A DNA stretch of 64,000 nt, taken from Mesodorylaimus sp. YZB2_4. Taxonomy: Eukaryota > Nematoda > Enoplea > Dorylaimida > Dorylaimidae. The notes under the pieces were generated by a model, which worked only from the letters and a program-made list of their open reading frames with translations, searched no databases and was not told where the DNA came from. The stretch covers positions 62,001-126,000 of the forward strand of contig JASANH010000916.1 in the NCBI GenBank assembly GCA_030248295.1, given 5' to 3'. Positions 34,047 to 46,300 of this stretch are shown here, piece by piece. The position numbers were made by a program, and so were the translations under genes. How positions within the stretch are numbered: the stretch's first letter is position 1; the number at the start of each line of letters is the position of its first letter.

Positions 34047-34665
34047 TCTGTAAAGTCTTACAGCCCGATTATTATGCTGTACACTCAAGATTTATCAACA
34101 GCGCTCCACATCCTTGAAAAATACAAGGGAAAAGGCAGATGACAATGTGGAAATAGTAATACCGCCTGGACCGCATAACATGCCCCCAGTATTTCGAATG
34201 CTAGCGAAACAGCAAGCTTGCTTGCGAAGTCTGAGCTGGTTAGCCTTACTGGCCGTATCACTGATCCAGTCTTCGCCTAGTGTTTTCCAGTTGCAATGCC
34301 AGCGTTGTGCTCTCATGGAAATACTAGATCAAGTAGGTACAGTATATCTTTCTTTGTTATGGCTTAACGATCTCATTAAACACGAGGAACTAAGTGCGCG
34401 GGAAATGCCCAACCAAAACAGTCACTCTGCTTGTCTCCATCAGGAGCACCTCCACGGGAAGGCATTCTAGATGGGACATCGCTTTCCTCGGACGATGCTG
34501 GGTGGGCTCTGACGCAGCCGAGACTGTCTTCTCGTTTGGCTTCCGCTAGGAGCACCTCGACGGTACCAGGGAGCCACCCAAGGGCGTGCAAGGTCAGCGG
34601 GGAAGGTCCTCCGTCACGGGACTGAACCCAGTACGAGCCCAGACACTTGCTACCAAGACATATCA
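34047..34665. other. spacer before the mariner relic
   Basis: No gene recognised. The 3' terminus of the mariner element should lie here, but I could not identify its inverted repeat. Confidence 0.3.
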
Positions 34666-35277
34666 CTAACATTCTGTTTCAATTTTAAAAAAGTTGTTGC
34701 CGTGACCTCGCCCAATGACTGCTGAAAGCGAAATTTTTTGGCGGATATGCACCCTTTGGCAGCCACTGTATCGATTCGTGTTTTGACTCAGATCAAAGTG
34801 ATAAGTCCTGGCCTCATCATCCATAACCGTTCTTTCATAAAAATCATCTGGATCAGCCGCGATCCCTGTCAAAAGCTTCTTTGACGTTTAAACTCTTCGC
34901 ACGTTTGCCAGTTCTTTCGGCACACATCGCGCAGACCTTGGATAAATTCAATTTCTCTGTAAAATTGTTGCAACGCTACCCACTGAAATGCCCATTTGCT
35001 CCGCTATCCCCACATTGTCTGTTCGAAGGTCTTCTCTCCCAATCTTTGCCCCAACATCGCATTTGTTGGCCGGTGTCGCCTCAGTTGGTCGTCCAGATCT
35101 TGGGTCATCTTCAATCGATTCTCCCCCATGTTTGAGCAAAGCAGACCACGTTTTCACTGACGGCAATTTAGGTGCATTATTGCCGTGCACTAAGACAATT
35201 CGATCGCTAATTTCTGGGGGCTTCAAGCCTTCTTTTGTTAAAAACTTGATGACAGACTGATGCGCGAAATTTGTCAA
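34666..35277 (-). pseudogene. mariner-type transposase relic
   Basis: Read from 35277 downwards, the first 109 codons form the N-terminal DNA-binding half of a mariner transposase: IKFLTKEGLKPPEI, DDPRSGRPTEAT, and a second helix-turn-helix around IAEQMGISVGSVATIL. The same frame continues through two stop codons (about 34945 and 34885) into DPDDFYERTVMDDEAR, the block around the first catalytic acid (usually DET). It then degenerates and stops. The remaining catalytic acids are missing, so this copy cannot work. The 5' end of the element, to about 35455, shares a ~70-bp terminal segment with 38865-38935. Confidence 0.8.
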
Positions 35278-35460
35278 ATTTGTAATTTTTCTGACCCACT
35301 TCCAAATAGATGACCATATCTCAAGAACGCATGGATGAATCAGCGTGATTTTTTAGGGGGGTTTCTAGCGGGATGTGCGGCAGTGTAAAGTACAAATTTC
35401 ACTGCTGTAGCTCATGCGGAAGGTACTCAGGCTACGAACTTTTTAAACTCCCTCCGTATA
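35278..35460 (-). repeat. 5' terminal region of the mariner relic
   Basis: About 35385-35455 matches 38865-38935 (ggctac.aactttttaaactccc and gtaaagtacaaatttcactgc against variants). This fits a mariner end repeat plus leader. Confidence 0.5.
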
Positions 35461-36224
35461 AATGCTCAGAGTAATGGTCCGAAAATTTGTAAGGGTACAT
35501 CAGGGTCAGGCCAAACAGTAAGAACCCAGGTCATCGGAGCAGTAGTGTGCGCATGCAAATGGGCTGGTCCGTGGGGCCACCGGCTGGTCCGTGGGCAGAA
35601 GGAAGAGTTGAACACAGAGCAACACTTCTTGGATTTGCATCTATTGAACAATTCATACAAAAAAGATCAAAGAAACAGCAACGTTAACATTCCAGAGCCT
35701 GTCTGACCACATGAGTGGAGCCTAACTCGGATATTCATTCCTTTAATTGACATTGACTACAATGAAACACCAATAATAATCCAGCGTTTCTCGAAACTTG
35801 GGGTGCCTTGCAAAGTCATGTTTCCTATTAACTATCCTGTACTTCAGCAGGGCGAATTAGGCTTTACACATTTGAATCATCACTAAAAAAATAACTCCAA
35901 CTTGGAAAAGAAATTAGAGTTTATGCTTATTGACTATGGCATATGGTAGGCATAGCAGACACAACAACTTAACCCCCCCCCCCCCCCCCGCAGCTGGCCT
36001 TCTCTCTACGCACCCTTCGTTTTACAGTATTTAGTTGATTCCGGCATGAGGACTCCAATCATAGCAGATTAAATTGTACAGTAGGTATCTAACTTCAAAT
36101 GGCACATTGTTTCTTCCTTCTTTACCGTAAATGGTGTGCTCCCTGACGGTTCTTACATAAATACCACAAATCAGAAATTTTACTCGGCATAGCAATAGCA
36201 TCTGAGTGATCTGCTTCTCACTTA
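35461..36224. other. intergenic, 3' flank of GPCR copy 2
   Basis: Holds a 17-base C tract at 35973-35989. No gene supported. Confidence 0.4.
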
Positions 36225-37100
36225 TTACAGACCGCCGCACGAAAAGGACTCTCTTTTGCAAAAGATAAGCACATTATTTGTGCTGTGAAGTGGTTGCAGC
36301 AACCACAGAAATGGTGCATATTCGGCCAGCAAGCTGTCCGCAGAATATGTATCGATGATCAGTAAGATAATGGCTGGGATCACGGACATGGTGAAAAGGT
36401 TGAATGAGATCAAGGCCAATAAAGGAGCAGCTTTGGCATTCCTGGCCACGGCGATGGTGTGCACATTGGCACTGTTCTGCTGTGATGACACCCGGTTCCT
36501 GCACTTCAGCGCCAGCAGGGTCATTGTCATAATGAAGACACTGGCACTGACATAAGCACTCGTGCTGTAGTAATCGAAAGTGTGCACTGGCTCCGTGTTG
36601 GCCTCCCAACAGAACTTTGTGGTCATTCTGTCAGTGGGCATGACTGCCAGGGTGTCGTGCGTGAAATAGGACCAGACCCCAGTGACATACAACAGCATGA
36701 AGCCTATTATGGCGCCTGTGTACTTTGATCCCAGTCGATAATAGAATTTTGTTGCGGTGACTGACAGAAATCGATCACAGGCGATCAGTAATATCATCAT
36801 CGATCCGGAATGATAGGCGATCGGGAATAAATTGGTTGATGGAATGTAGAAGCATTGTCGGGCAGGGATCAGGGTCGTGGTGTCATTGGCCAAGATCAGG
36901 TCCAGTTGGTACGCGCCAGATACCACAAATGCCAAGCCATTCATGAAATCAGTTGCTGCCAGGGCGGCGGCCAGGATGTGCGCATTGTAATGCAACTCTT
37001 TACATTTGGCGACAACGTAAATTAGAATGCCATTTGTCACGAGTGCACTGACGCCGAAAATTATATGAAGAATTTGTTGAAGGATTTCAGGCGAAAACAT
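36225..37100 (-). CDS. rhodopsin-like GPCR, chemoreceptor type (copy 2), C-terminal frameshift
   Basis: This intronless frame of 291 residues is paralogous to the gene at 23041-23961. From KELHYNAH through EPVH (TM1 end to loop 2) only about three residues differ. From TM5 onward the two are clearly diverged. Conserved features are LAATD in TM2, CFYIP, CDRFLSV at the end of TM3 and the loop-2 cysteine. The frame ends in an atypical CKRESFSCGGL. One base out of frame the DNA reads AKESPFRAAVCNK and stops, which matches the helix-8 region FRKGSPYRKAV of copy 1. A single-base indel at about 36259-36262 therefore truncates or alters the tail. It could be a young pseudogene, a functional variant, or a consensus error. 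Confidence 0.8.
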   Translation of the reverse strand: MFSPEILQQILHIIFGVSALVTNGILIYVVAKCKELHYNAHILAAALAATDFMNGLAFVVSGAYQLDLILANDTTTLIPARQCFYIPSTNLFPIAYHSGSMMILLIACDRFLSVTATKFYYRLGSKYTGAIIGFMLLYVTGVWSYFTHDTLAVMPTDRMTTKFCWEANTEPVHTFDYYSTSAYVSASVFIMTMTLLALKCRNRVSSQQNSANVHTIAVARNAKAAPLLALISFNLFTMSVIPAIILLIIDTYSADSLLAEYAPFLWLLQPLHSTNNVLIFCKRESFSCGGL

Positions 37101-38690
37101 CGCTTTGACTAGTCACTAGAGTTCAGGGGAGAAAAAACGGCGCAATTTTTTAAGTGCAAGGAGCGGGCACACTTGTGCGTCTAGTCTCCAAACTGAGAAA
37201 CATCTTATTGGTTGCATCGACCCTCGGCCGTTTTCGTCGCGGTCGATGTCGGGGTCGATGGTGGCCAGCCCCGGCCGAACACTACCATAAACCTCGGTCA
37301 TGATGCTTTGGTGGGGTCGAGGATAAAGGAGGCGGGACACATCGCAACATCATGTGTTAGGTTGGCTCATACAAAATACATCGGTGCCACTACTGACACG
37401 AGGACAGGGAGACAGAGAAGTTTTAACCCTCTAAGTCGCAAGGTATCATCCAGATGTGTTTCAAAATTGCCCATAAAATCAGATCCACAGATCACTTACT
37501 AGATGGCAAAAAGTGAAATCGCGATTCGGATCGGCTTACCACTCATCGATTATAGATTATCGATATCCGAATTTTCCGTGAGCATTAGTGGGATACACAT
37601 GAATGTAGTCACAAAAATGACACTTTCACGCGATTCTACTCAGCAAAATACCCCATAAACGACAATTTCCCCGAGATAAATGGACCCGCATTCATCCTTT
37701 GATCAGGTACAAATATCTGAGGGAAAAAGATCAAAATTTTGGGCATCGATATCACCAATACGGCAGATAATAAAAATAAATGATCGAATGGGTGCCGCAA
37801 AGTAAGTGCTGCGTCACGTAAAATAAGCAAAAACGTTGCAAAAATAAGTCCACGGAGTCAGTGAATTGACCAGAAAAATTGCCGATATTTCAAACAATCG
37901 ACTATGATCCACTATAAATTTTTTTCTTCAAAATTCACCGTACGTATGATCAATCGAAAGCTCAGACCACGATCAGTGCGAAAACACCATTGAAAACACG
38001 CGAACGTTATTTGCGCCGCGAGCAGACAAGTCGAAAAAATGAGCTGCCTATTGCAAAGTGGGGCTCACAGCCCGCAGGCCGCCGCACAAAAGCCACGAGA
38101 CTGTAAGCCATAAAAATTGGTGTAAGTGGCCTACAAAAGGCGCGCTTTCGAATAGACATCTCGAAAATCGCGAGAAATGATTCGTTTCGCATTTACGTGT
38201 GTAAACAGACAGTCGTTTTTTCAGCCAAAAATTTGGCGTTTGCGACCCAAAGGGTTAATGAGGAATAAATTAGTATCAGTCTGGCATTGAGCGATTTTTT
38301 TCATGCCAGGTGGAATGAGTCTAAAAATTCAAATTTTCAATGGCATGAATTCCATTTTCCAGTGGTCTTTGAAACTTCAGGAAATGAAAAATGAAGAAGA
38401 TTTTTTAAATATTTATCGCATGTCTCGATAAATATCGACTCCCACGCGCTTTGCGCCAAATATTTTCAGCTCCGGGAGCTCCTTTAAAACTTTCAAGGGA
38501 ATAAAAAACCTACAATTCGTCAGCATACTTTGTATTTGACCCATCGCGGAACAGGAATTCAACGCAGAAACAACCCAGTTTTGCTTCCATGGCTTCAAAT
38601 TGAGGTCTCTTCTCGACTATTCTGCTATCCTTATGTTGACTAGCAGGTGGATAGACAGAGGCAACGTTTGAAACAAGACTGCTTACGTGC
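37101..38690. other. intergenic, 5' flank of GPCR copy 2
   Basis: No gene supported. The sequence becomes AT-rich and repetitive-looking without a match elsewhere in the window. Confidence 0.4.
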
Positions 38691-38696
38691 TCGTCT

Positions 38697-39243
38697 GGTG
38701 GGGGAATCGACTTACTGAGACATGCGACGATTCCCCCACCGTGTCGTTTCCCCCACCATAATTTTCTCCTGCGACGACTTGGGTCGCAAAAGGCAGCACG
38801 TGTGTGATAGGATGTGAGTGGCAGCATAATAGATTTGGCTTGTACTCGCAGGGTGGGGGGCAGTGCAAAGTACAAGTTTGGTGCTGCAGTTCAACGTGCA
38901 AGGTATTCAGGCTACAAACTTTTTGAACTCCCAACTTATTGCAGAAGAATACACGCTGCCAATACGAATGTATATTTCTGTGACCAGTTTTTCTGTGTTA
39001 ATGAACCAGGCGAGCGTGGTCCAAGGAGCACACGTGAAGCAAGCATTATAGGCCCTGTCACAACATGGCTTTTGGAGCATGGCAGTCGAACGATGATTCA
39101 ACGAAATCGTGGAGTATTTGAGGCATATTTCATGTCTTCTAGGATAAGCGATGAAGATTTGTGGATGAATACTTATTCCCATATGAAGGCTACGAAAATT
39201 TTAATAGCAGCAGTTTCTCAAAATTGATGGTGGGGGAATCGAC
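38697..39243. repeat. region bounded by a direct 15-mer and containing a mariner-end fragment
   Basis: The word ggtgggggaatcgac occurs at 38697-38711 and again at 39229-39243. The first also pairs with an inverted cgattcccccacc at 38728-38740, forming a hairpin. Between them, 38865-38935 copies the mariner terminus found at 35385-35455. A 137-codon plus frame (38814-39227) spans this, but its start lies inside the mariner fragment and I do not regard it as a gene. Confidence 0.45.
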
Positions 39244-40311
39244 CAAAAGGGGTAAACGTCTTACAATCGCCGGGGGCAGGGGGGGAGGGGGACAGGTGGA
39301 GGCCCTGCAGCCGTGGCTATGTGCCGAGTAGACGAGAGGCCTGTCTATTTTAATGTACAATGTTAATTTTTCTTATCGCTTGTCTACACACGCATGGAAT
39401 GTCTTTTTGAATGCATGCAATCAACTGCATTTTAATTCTCAACTAAGCGCATGAGCTCGAAGAGCTAACATTTTTACATGTCAAGTTCAGCTTTGCATTG
39501 GTCGACCCAGCTGTGAAATTGATTACTCTAATTACTTACACAATATTCTGCTTATCAGCTTCAGCGTTGTGTTGACACCTTATGACAAAAGGAATAGCTT
39601 TCGCTGCAGCAGGTGTACCAGGGTCAGGCATGGGTGTACCTGTTTAGACTGTACTGTGCCGTCATGGCAGTCCATGCAGCGTGCAGTACAGTATACTGCA
39701 TTGTATGCTAGCATGGCAGGAATCGATATTTTGTGTCGGATAATACGCGTCGAGGTATGGTATGGTTGTGTCGGATCATACATCCACAGTTGCCATGACT
39801 TACGCTACTTGGCAAACTGGTACCCGAGGTCAGCCCCACATCAGTCCATCTACGGAGTATCAGCTGCCGAAATCTCACTCTATCCAGTCAACTGCACTGA
39901 ACTCCAGTCGCTTTTATTCTCCTCTGGTCTCTTGCCAAATCTTGTAAGCATCTGTCACCAAAGTACGGCACGACCATGCACATCAATCGCTCAATGCCTC
40001 ATCAGCGTCAATTCCCAATTCCGAGTGTACTTCACAAATCAAGCGCACGAGTATTAGCCTACGCAACCGCAACCGTCAGAAAAGTCGCATCATATTTCTC
40101 ATTGCTACAAAATCTCACTGAACACAAAAGCATCTAAACCATGAGCAAAAAACGCTGAAAACATCGTCCATTCCTCTACTTTGTCACTATTAACCAAATT
40201 TTCTGCAAATTTAAACTTACGAAGTGGTGAAAACATTGAAAAATTTTGGATAATTCTCCACCCCCCCCCCCCCCCCGCCTCTAAAAAGTAGCAGCGCCGC
40301 TTGTCCATCGT
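39244..40311. other. 3' flank of TMEM131 homologue
   Basis: A 162-codon plus frame at 39569-40057 has no recognisable domain and no splice partners. A 16-base C tract lies at 40261-40276, 36 bases beyond the TMEM131 stop codon. Confidence 0.4.
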
Positions 40312-43300
40312 CTATTCCGATTTGTCCTCTTTCAACAATGTTTGAGGCCACGGTATGTCAAATCCGGTCATCACGGATCCGGCTGACCACGTGGTTGCTG
40401 GTGCACCACCCTATAATTCACAAAAAAACACGTTCCTTTTTTTAACCCATCTCACAAAATTCAAAGTTTTAAATTCTTTATTGATTATTTATAAACTTTT
40501 TCGAACACTTACCTCCAATCTCGCGCTTCCTTGTCTGTGTCCAGGCGCCAATGCTTGATTGTAATACTCGGCCATCATTTCTGGACCAACATTCAGACCG
40601 AATGGTGATCGCCTGGGGGCATTCTCCAAGCCCGGTGGAGGCATTCCAGCCATAGCCGGGCCCCAAGCGACGATACTCGAGTCATCGGTCGGCGGTGGTG
40701 TTGGGATGAGCTGCTGGGGCTGCTGCATTCGCCCATCGTCCGAAACATTCAACGGAGACGTGTTGCGACATTCGCCGCTCGAAAATGACCAATCAGCGCC
40801 TTGACCAGCCACGCGGAAATCGAAGAAACTGGGAAATGGATTCTCCGTACTCGAGGGCCGTTCCGCATTCGTCGTCGTCGGCAATGGACTCCAAGTAGAC
40901 GAGCCCCAAATATCCTTAAGAAGCAACAAAAGTCAGCATTTAAAATTTCCCGCCAAAATAAAACATACCATTGGCGATCGCCTTTCTTCTCCGATTCCAG
41001 CTCCTCTAGCCGTGCCCGCACTACGCCACGGATCGTGATCTTCGTCCCACAAACTTTCGCCCAAAGTCGTCGTTGGTGTATCGAATCCCGGCCACACTTC
41101 GCCCGACTGCAACTTACGCATGTAGTGCTCTTGCAAACGACGCACGCGTTCTTCTCTCAATTGCTGCATTATCGATTTCTGCTGTCCGGCACCCCTGGTC
41201 ACTTGTTCTTGCATCGTTCGTCTCCCTTCGCCAATAGCGCCACTGGCATACAGGCCACTGGCCACCGTCCCTTGCTCAGTTTGACGCTGTGGCATATTAG
41301 GCGGCTTCTTGGAAATGGCCGCGCTTTGCGTGTGAGCCGACATCGATTTCTGAACACGCGAATGTTGTCGGGGCGATGATCCGACACCACCCGCGGCGAC
41401 ACCTTTCTTCTTCTTCTGACTGCCGTCCACCATCGCCTGACCCTTATTCTTCTTATTCCTAATTTCGTCAGGGCTCGAACTTTCGGACGCCTCCAAGCTC
41501 GAAACACTGGCCGATCGCGATGTCGATGATAGAATACTTTCGTTGCCAGTCGGCGAGGGCAAATTCGTTGACGACGGCGCCTTCTCCAAATTCGACGATT
41601 CCGTAGCGATAACCAAACGTTGCTGCTGCCGTTTCGTCTCTTTGTCACGCTGCGCTGGTTTCTTGTTTTTCTTGAATTCGCCGTCGGTCACAGCAAATGT
41701 TTGAGTTTGTGATGCCAGTTGATCGAATGCATCATCTGTAATTTAGGAACATCGTCGAGCACAAATTCAGACATTAGACTTCACAATTTACAGTACTTGC
41801 CGACAGTTAACTTGAGCTTGCGTAGCAGAAACCTCACCACGCGAGCCCGCATCACAGACAATGGCTTCGCGCTAGCTCTATATTTTTCGCAGTGACAACC
41901 CACGATCAGGCTATTTAATTGATGCAATCGACAGAACTGCGAAAAGCATTCAGTTTTCCCAATTTAGACTTTCGATGGACTTACGCACTTTATCCTGCCC
42001 AACCAACACACGGTCTCGTCCCTATCACTCTAAGTGAACACACTATTCTCACTTGAAATCCAGCTTAACCAATTTTAAGAAAAATGACAGCTCATTTTCC
42101 AAAATCCTTACCCCACTGGGACTCGAACCCCAACCCCCTCCCTCAAGTAGGTGCACGCTCTTCCTTACCCGCATTCATCTGCTCTCCACCACTCGCCAAC
42201 GATGCCCGGTCCCATTCGGGTATGGCCGACTCTTCGCTTTCCGAATGGCCTCCATTCGCCGTCGTCGTCGCAGGTGGTCGAAGGAATTGCGTCGGCTCTG
42301 CCAAACTCGCCTCTTCCATACTCTCACTGTTACATTTTCGAACAGCCCGCTTTTGTTTCAAGGCGGCCGCCGTTTCTCGATTGTCGGGTTTGGTCACGTA
42401 ATTGATCGAGTCCTGATTTCTTTCTTCTTCTATTTGTCGACTGCGATTGGCCGCAGCCATCTTCGCCTGACGCGCACTCACCGATCGATCGTCGGGCTCG
42501 CTCTCGCTCACTTCGCGACTACTTCGACCATGCGATCGTTTCGACGACGACATTGTATCGTTCTCCTGACGACGGCGTTGATTTTCATTGTCCGATTTAC
42601 GATTCTCTTTTTCAACCAATGGCGTGCGACGACGCAAAGTGGTGCTCGGCGATGACGATTGCTCCTCAACTAAATTTTCGACCACCGATTGGGGCGGAGT
42701 AAACTGAGACGGTGCTCGAGACTGTTTCGATGACGCCTGATCGATTTTAGCTGCTTTCTAAAAAAAACACAACCGAATTTCAACAAACACGAGCCCAAAT
42801 CTGAAAAGAGGATTATTTTGCGTGTTTGGCGATTATTACGCGAGGCTACTCTTTTATTTCACCATCATTTAGGCAACTCCTTTCTCAAACTATACTTACG
42901 CACTGTAAATGTATGCGCTAGCCTGTGATCTCACAACGTTCCAGTGCAACTATAGCGAGCGGTTACAGCGTGCCAGCACTCACTTGTGCATCCATTAAGC
43001 CAGCTTACTGCAAAAACTGCTCCTTCACAACTTCCATTACTGCACCTTTCCGCCAAACTCTCATCGCTAGTATGCAGGCGCGCCCGGCAAGCATGTATGG
43101 ACAACTCACCGCGTCGTCCTTCCCTGCCACAACCGAATTCTCTTTCCCATTCTTCTGTTGCTGCTGCGACACTGGCGCAGGTGGTGGAGTCGTTGGGGGC
43201 GCGGCATGAGCCTTGGTCTTTTTGGTCGCCTTGCTGCCAGTCGACGTCTTCCGATCATTGGCGCCAGCCGCTTGCTGTTGACCAGGCGGCGTCTGGCTAG

Positions 43301-46300
43301 GTGTTGGTCGTCTAGTAACGCCAGTCGCGAGCTGATTCGCGCTATCTTCCGACGATTTTCGAGTCACGTGATTGTGGTGATTGGCTGTCGTATCATTCGA
43401 CTGTCCACTGCTAGATCGTCTCGATTTCGATTCGGACAGATGATGATGACCCGCGCCCGACGATATCGATTCGTGATTAGCCTTGGCCGATGGCACCGAT
43501 ACTATTGCACGCACCGATCGATCGCCGGTCACAAATCGAGCAGACGAGATCTGTTGACTGGCCGTACTTGAAGTGGTCACTCCATTACGAGATGCCCAAA
43601 GTCGTTTCGTGATCAAATAATAGAACAGCATGACCAATCGATACGGCAACGATCTCGGCTTTTCGCCCGTCGTCGCACCACTATCCGAATCGCGATCACT
43701 CTGATCATTAAACACGTGATCCGATTCTGGATCGATCGACGTTCCATTCGGGACGCCAGCGTCCGAATACGTGCCATTCTCGAATCCGCTCGGATGACGT
43801 AACGAGAACGGCCTGCTCGCCGATCCGTTCAGTTCGTACACGCGACGTCGATATGCGTTCACGTGCTGTTGCAGGGCGCACGTGATTATGCGATCGCCCT
43901 CCAAATACGCCGATGCGATCACGCAGATCAGCAGGAATCTGAAAGGACACGAAACATTTATTACTCGCTGGTCCCAACACGAGCTGCTCCGGCGTGCATA
44001 CGAGAGAAGACTAAACCGGGAGCCCTATCCCTCCAATGGCACTACCAGATCCCAAAGATATCCCAGCTAGACTGCACAGGACAATGGCAGAGAGTTCGTC
44101 AATTGATCCATTACCCGAGGGCCGTCACACAACTGTAATACATCAACGGTTCCCAATACGGTCTGGGCAAGGCCGCTTGACATTTGGCCAACCACTCGCG
44201 AGGCAACGACACGCCGATCGGGTAATTCAAGGGCGACACTGTCCCCGCAATGTACAGCTGTAAGTAAGCTTCGAACCAGCTCATCGTAAAGTCGGGTGTG
44301 AATCTGAAATGAGAGACTGTTAGTCGGACAATATTGCACACCCCCCCCCATCAGCCGTGTGAAACACGAATCGTATTGTACAGCCCGGCCCAGCACTAAC
44401 GTGGTCGACCCTCAACATTACTTATGTTTCTCATAAGCTACTTATGGCTCGTTAGCTATTCCAAATACTCAGCCACATACCCCTATTTGATCTGCATTCC
44501 GCCTCTTTTATTGGCCACGTATTTCTCACCCGTTAAATCACCCGCCCCAACTTGCACCTCAAACTCCGCAATCCAACTTACGCAATCTCCAACACATGAG
44601 TTTCGTTGGGTTGCAATCGAAACGGCTCGCAATTCAATATACGAAATCCACGGCCGTGACACGCGTGACCACTGACAGATATATTCGATATCAGTAATGG
44701 CAATTCGCCCGTATTTCGAGCCACGAACGAACGACGTACCGTCAAACTGGTGGCAAGCTTATGTTGAAGCCCTAAAATACGATTCGTTTAGAAACTCGCT
44801 ACTCTATCGATTGATTACAGTCGAATACTTACTTTTCAAATTCTCGCATTCTTTTAAATGCTTATCTTGAATTTCGAATAGCAGAGGCTGTTTGCTATTT
44901 GGCAATTTCGTGCCGATACGCAATTCCAATTTTCCGCCACGTCCATATAAGGTGACAGTTTCCAAAACGGTTAGATTATTTCTAAAATACAAAATTTCAG
45001 TCGACAGATCCAGATGGGTCAGACTTGCGGGTCTAAAAGGGTCCACCGTGACTCCCCCCCCCCCCCCCAGTAACACAGACCAGTGACTCCAAAAATCAGT
45101 GCGAAGATCCCTCCAACCCAATGTCCCATGGGTAACTACCCACCGACCCACATCCTTAGCCTAAGGCACCGAGTCCTCCCACCTCAGGCAGTTCACCAGT
45201 CCCCCCCCCCCCCGAGTCTCCAGATCACTCTCCCCATCCCTCACCTTATCAATAACAGAGTCGATCTTAGTTGATAATCTGGCGGTAAGAATCCGATTCG
45301 AACCCTCACTTTCATGCCCGGTTGTAAAAGCATAGATAACGTGAATCGTGGAATCTGAATTCCAACAATGCGTTCCAATTCTTGTCTCAAATGCGGAACT
45401 GGACTTTCTGGTCTCGCCTACAACACAATCAAATTTTTTGAAGCTTGACTAACTTACGATTAGGCAAAGCTAAACAGACTCACATTGTACAATTCCGAGT
45501 CCCGTAAACTGAAAATCAATACGTCGTCCACTTCCACGTAGCTCGTCAATGGTGAGGGTAGACTAAAAAAACCATAAAACTGTCACAGACTTCAACCAGT
45601 CCACGCGGGACCCACTGATTTTCTCGCTTGCCAGTGCCTTCGACGATTACAGCTCGCCTCCCCACCCCATACCCTTGCTTACTCGCTCTCCAACATCTTT
45701 ATCAAATCGTATGGTCCCGGGTATATGGTCAATGGTAGCAATTGCACGGCCACTGGCAGATTCGATGGATTCTGCAATGTCACATTGACGATCGTATAAT
45801 TGCCAACGGCCGTCAACGGGAAATGCACGGCGCTTTGTTTCATCAGACGAGGCCACACCAGCCGCCCTTCAGTCTTGACAGCCAAATTTTTCACATCCGT
45901 CGAATCCACCATGATCGTACTGTTGGCACTAGAAAAAGGCCTCTTCCTTTGATGTTTCTTACACATTTTATCATATCAGCTGTTGCACCTTAGCTGCTTG
46001 CGGCCTCCATACTATACTAAAATCATAAGTAGGTACCTACTGTACTTCAAATTCTCTTTATATGGATTGACTTCTGGCAATAAAACGACTGCCCCATCCA
46101 AACACAAAGGCCCGAGGATCGGCTAAGGAAGGCACATGAACCACTCAGGAACAGTGACCAATACAGTGCCGCCACTTCCCCTCACAGGGCTGATTAAATG
46201 ATCCGTTTTCAGAGGCTCGATGTGAAAATCTGGCTGATGCTACCGACCTCATTGTCGGATTAGAAAGTCAAACAGGGCCAAGCACTTCTGCGTTCAAAGA

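Noticed and set aside
38814-39227. 137-codon plus frame
   Set aside because: It starts inside a mariner-end fragment and shows no domain.
39569-40057. 162-codon plus frame
   Set aside because: No family resemblance, no signal sequence and no exon partner.
42053-42655. Plus-strand frame of 200 codons
   Set aside because: Shadow of the minus-strand TMEM131 exon 42169-42757, whose splice sites and phase agree with its neighbours.
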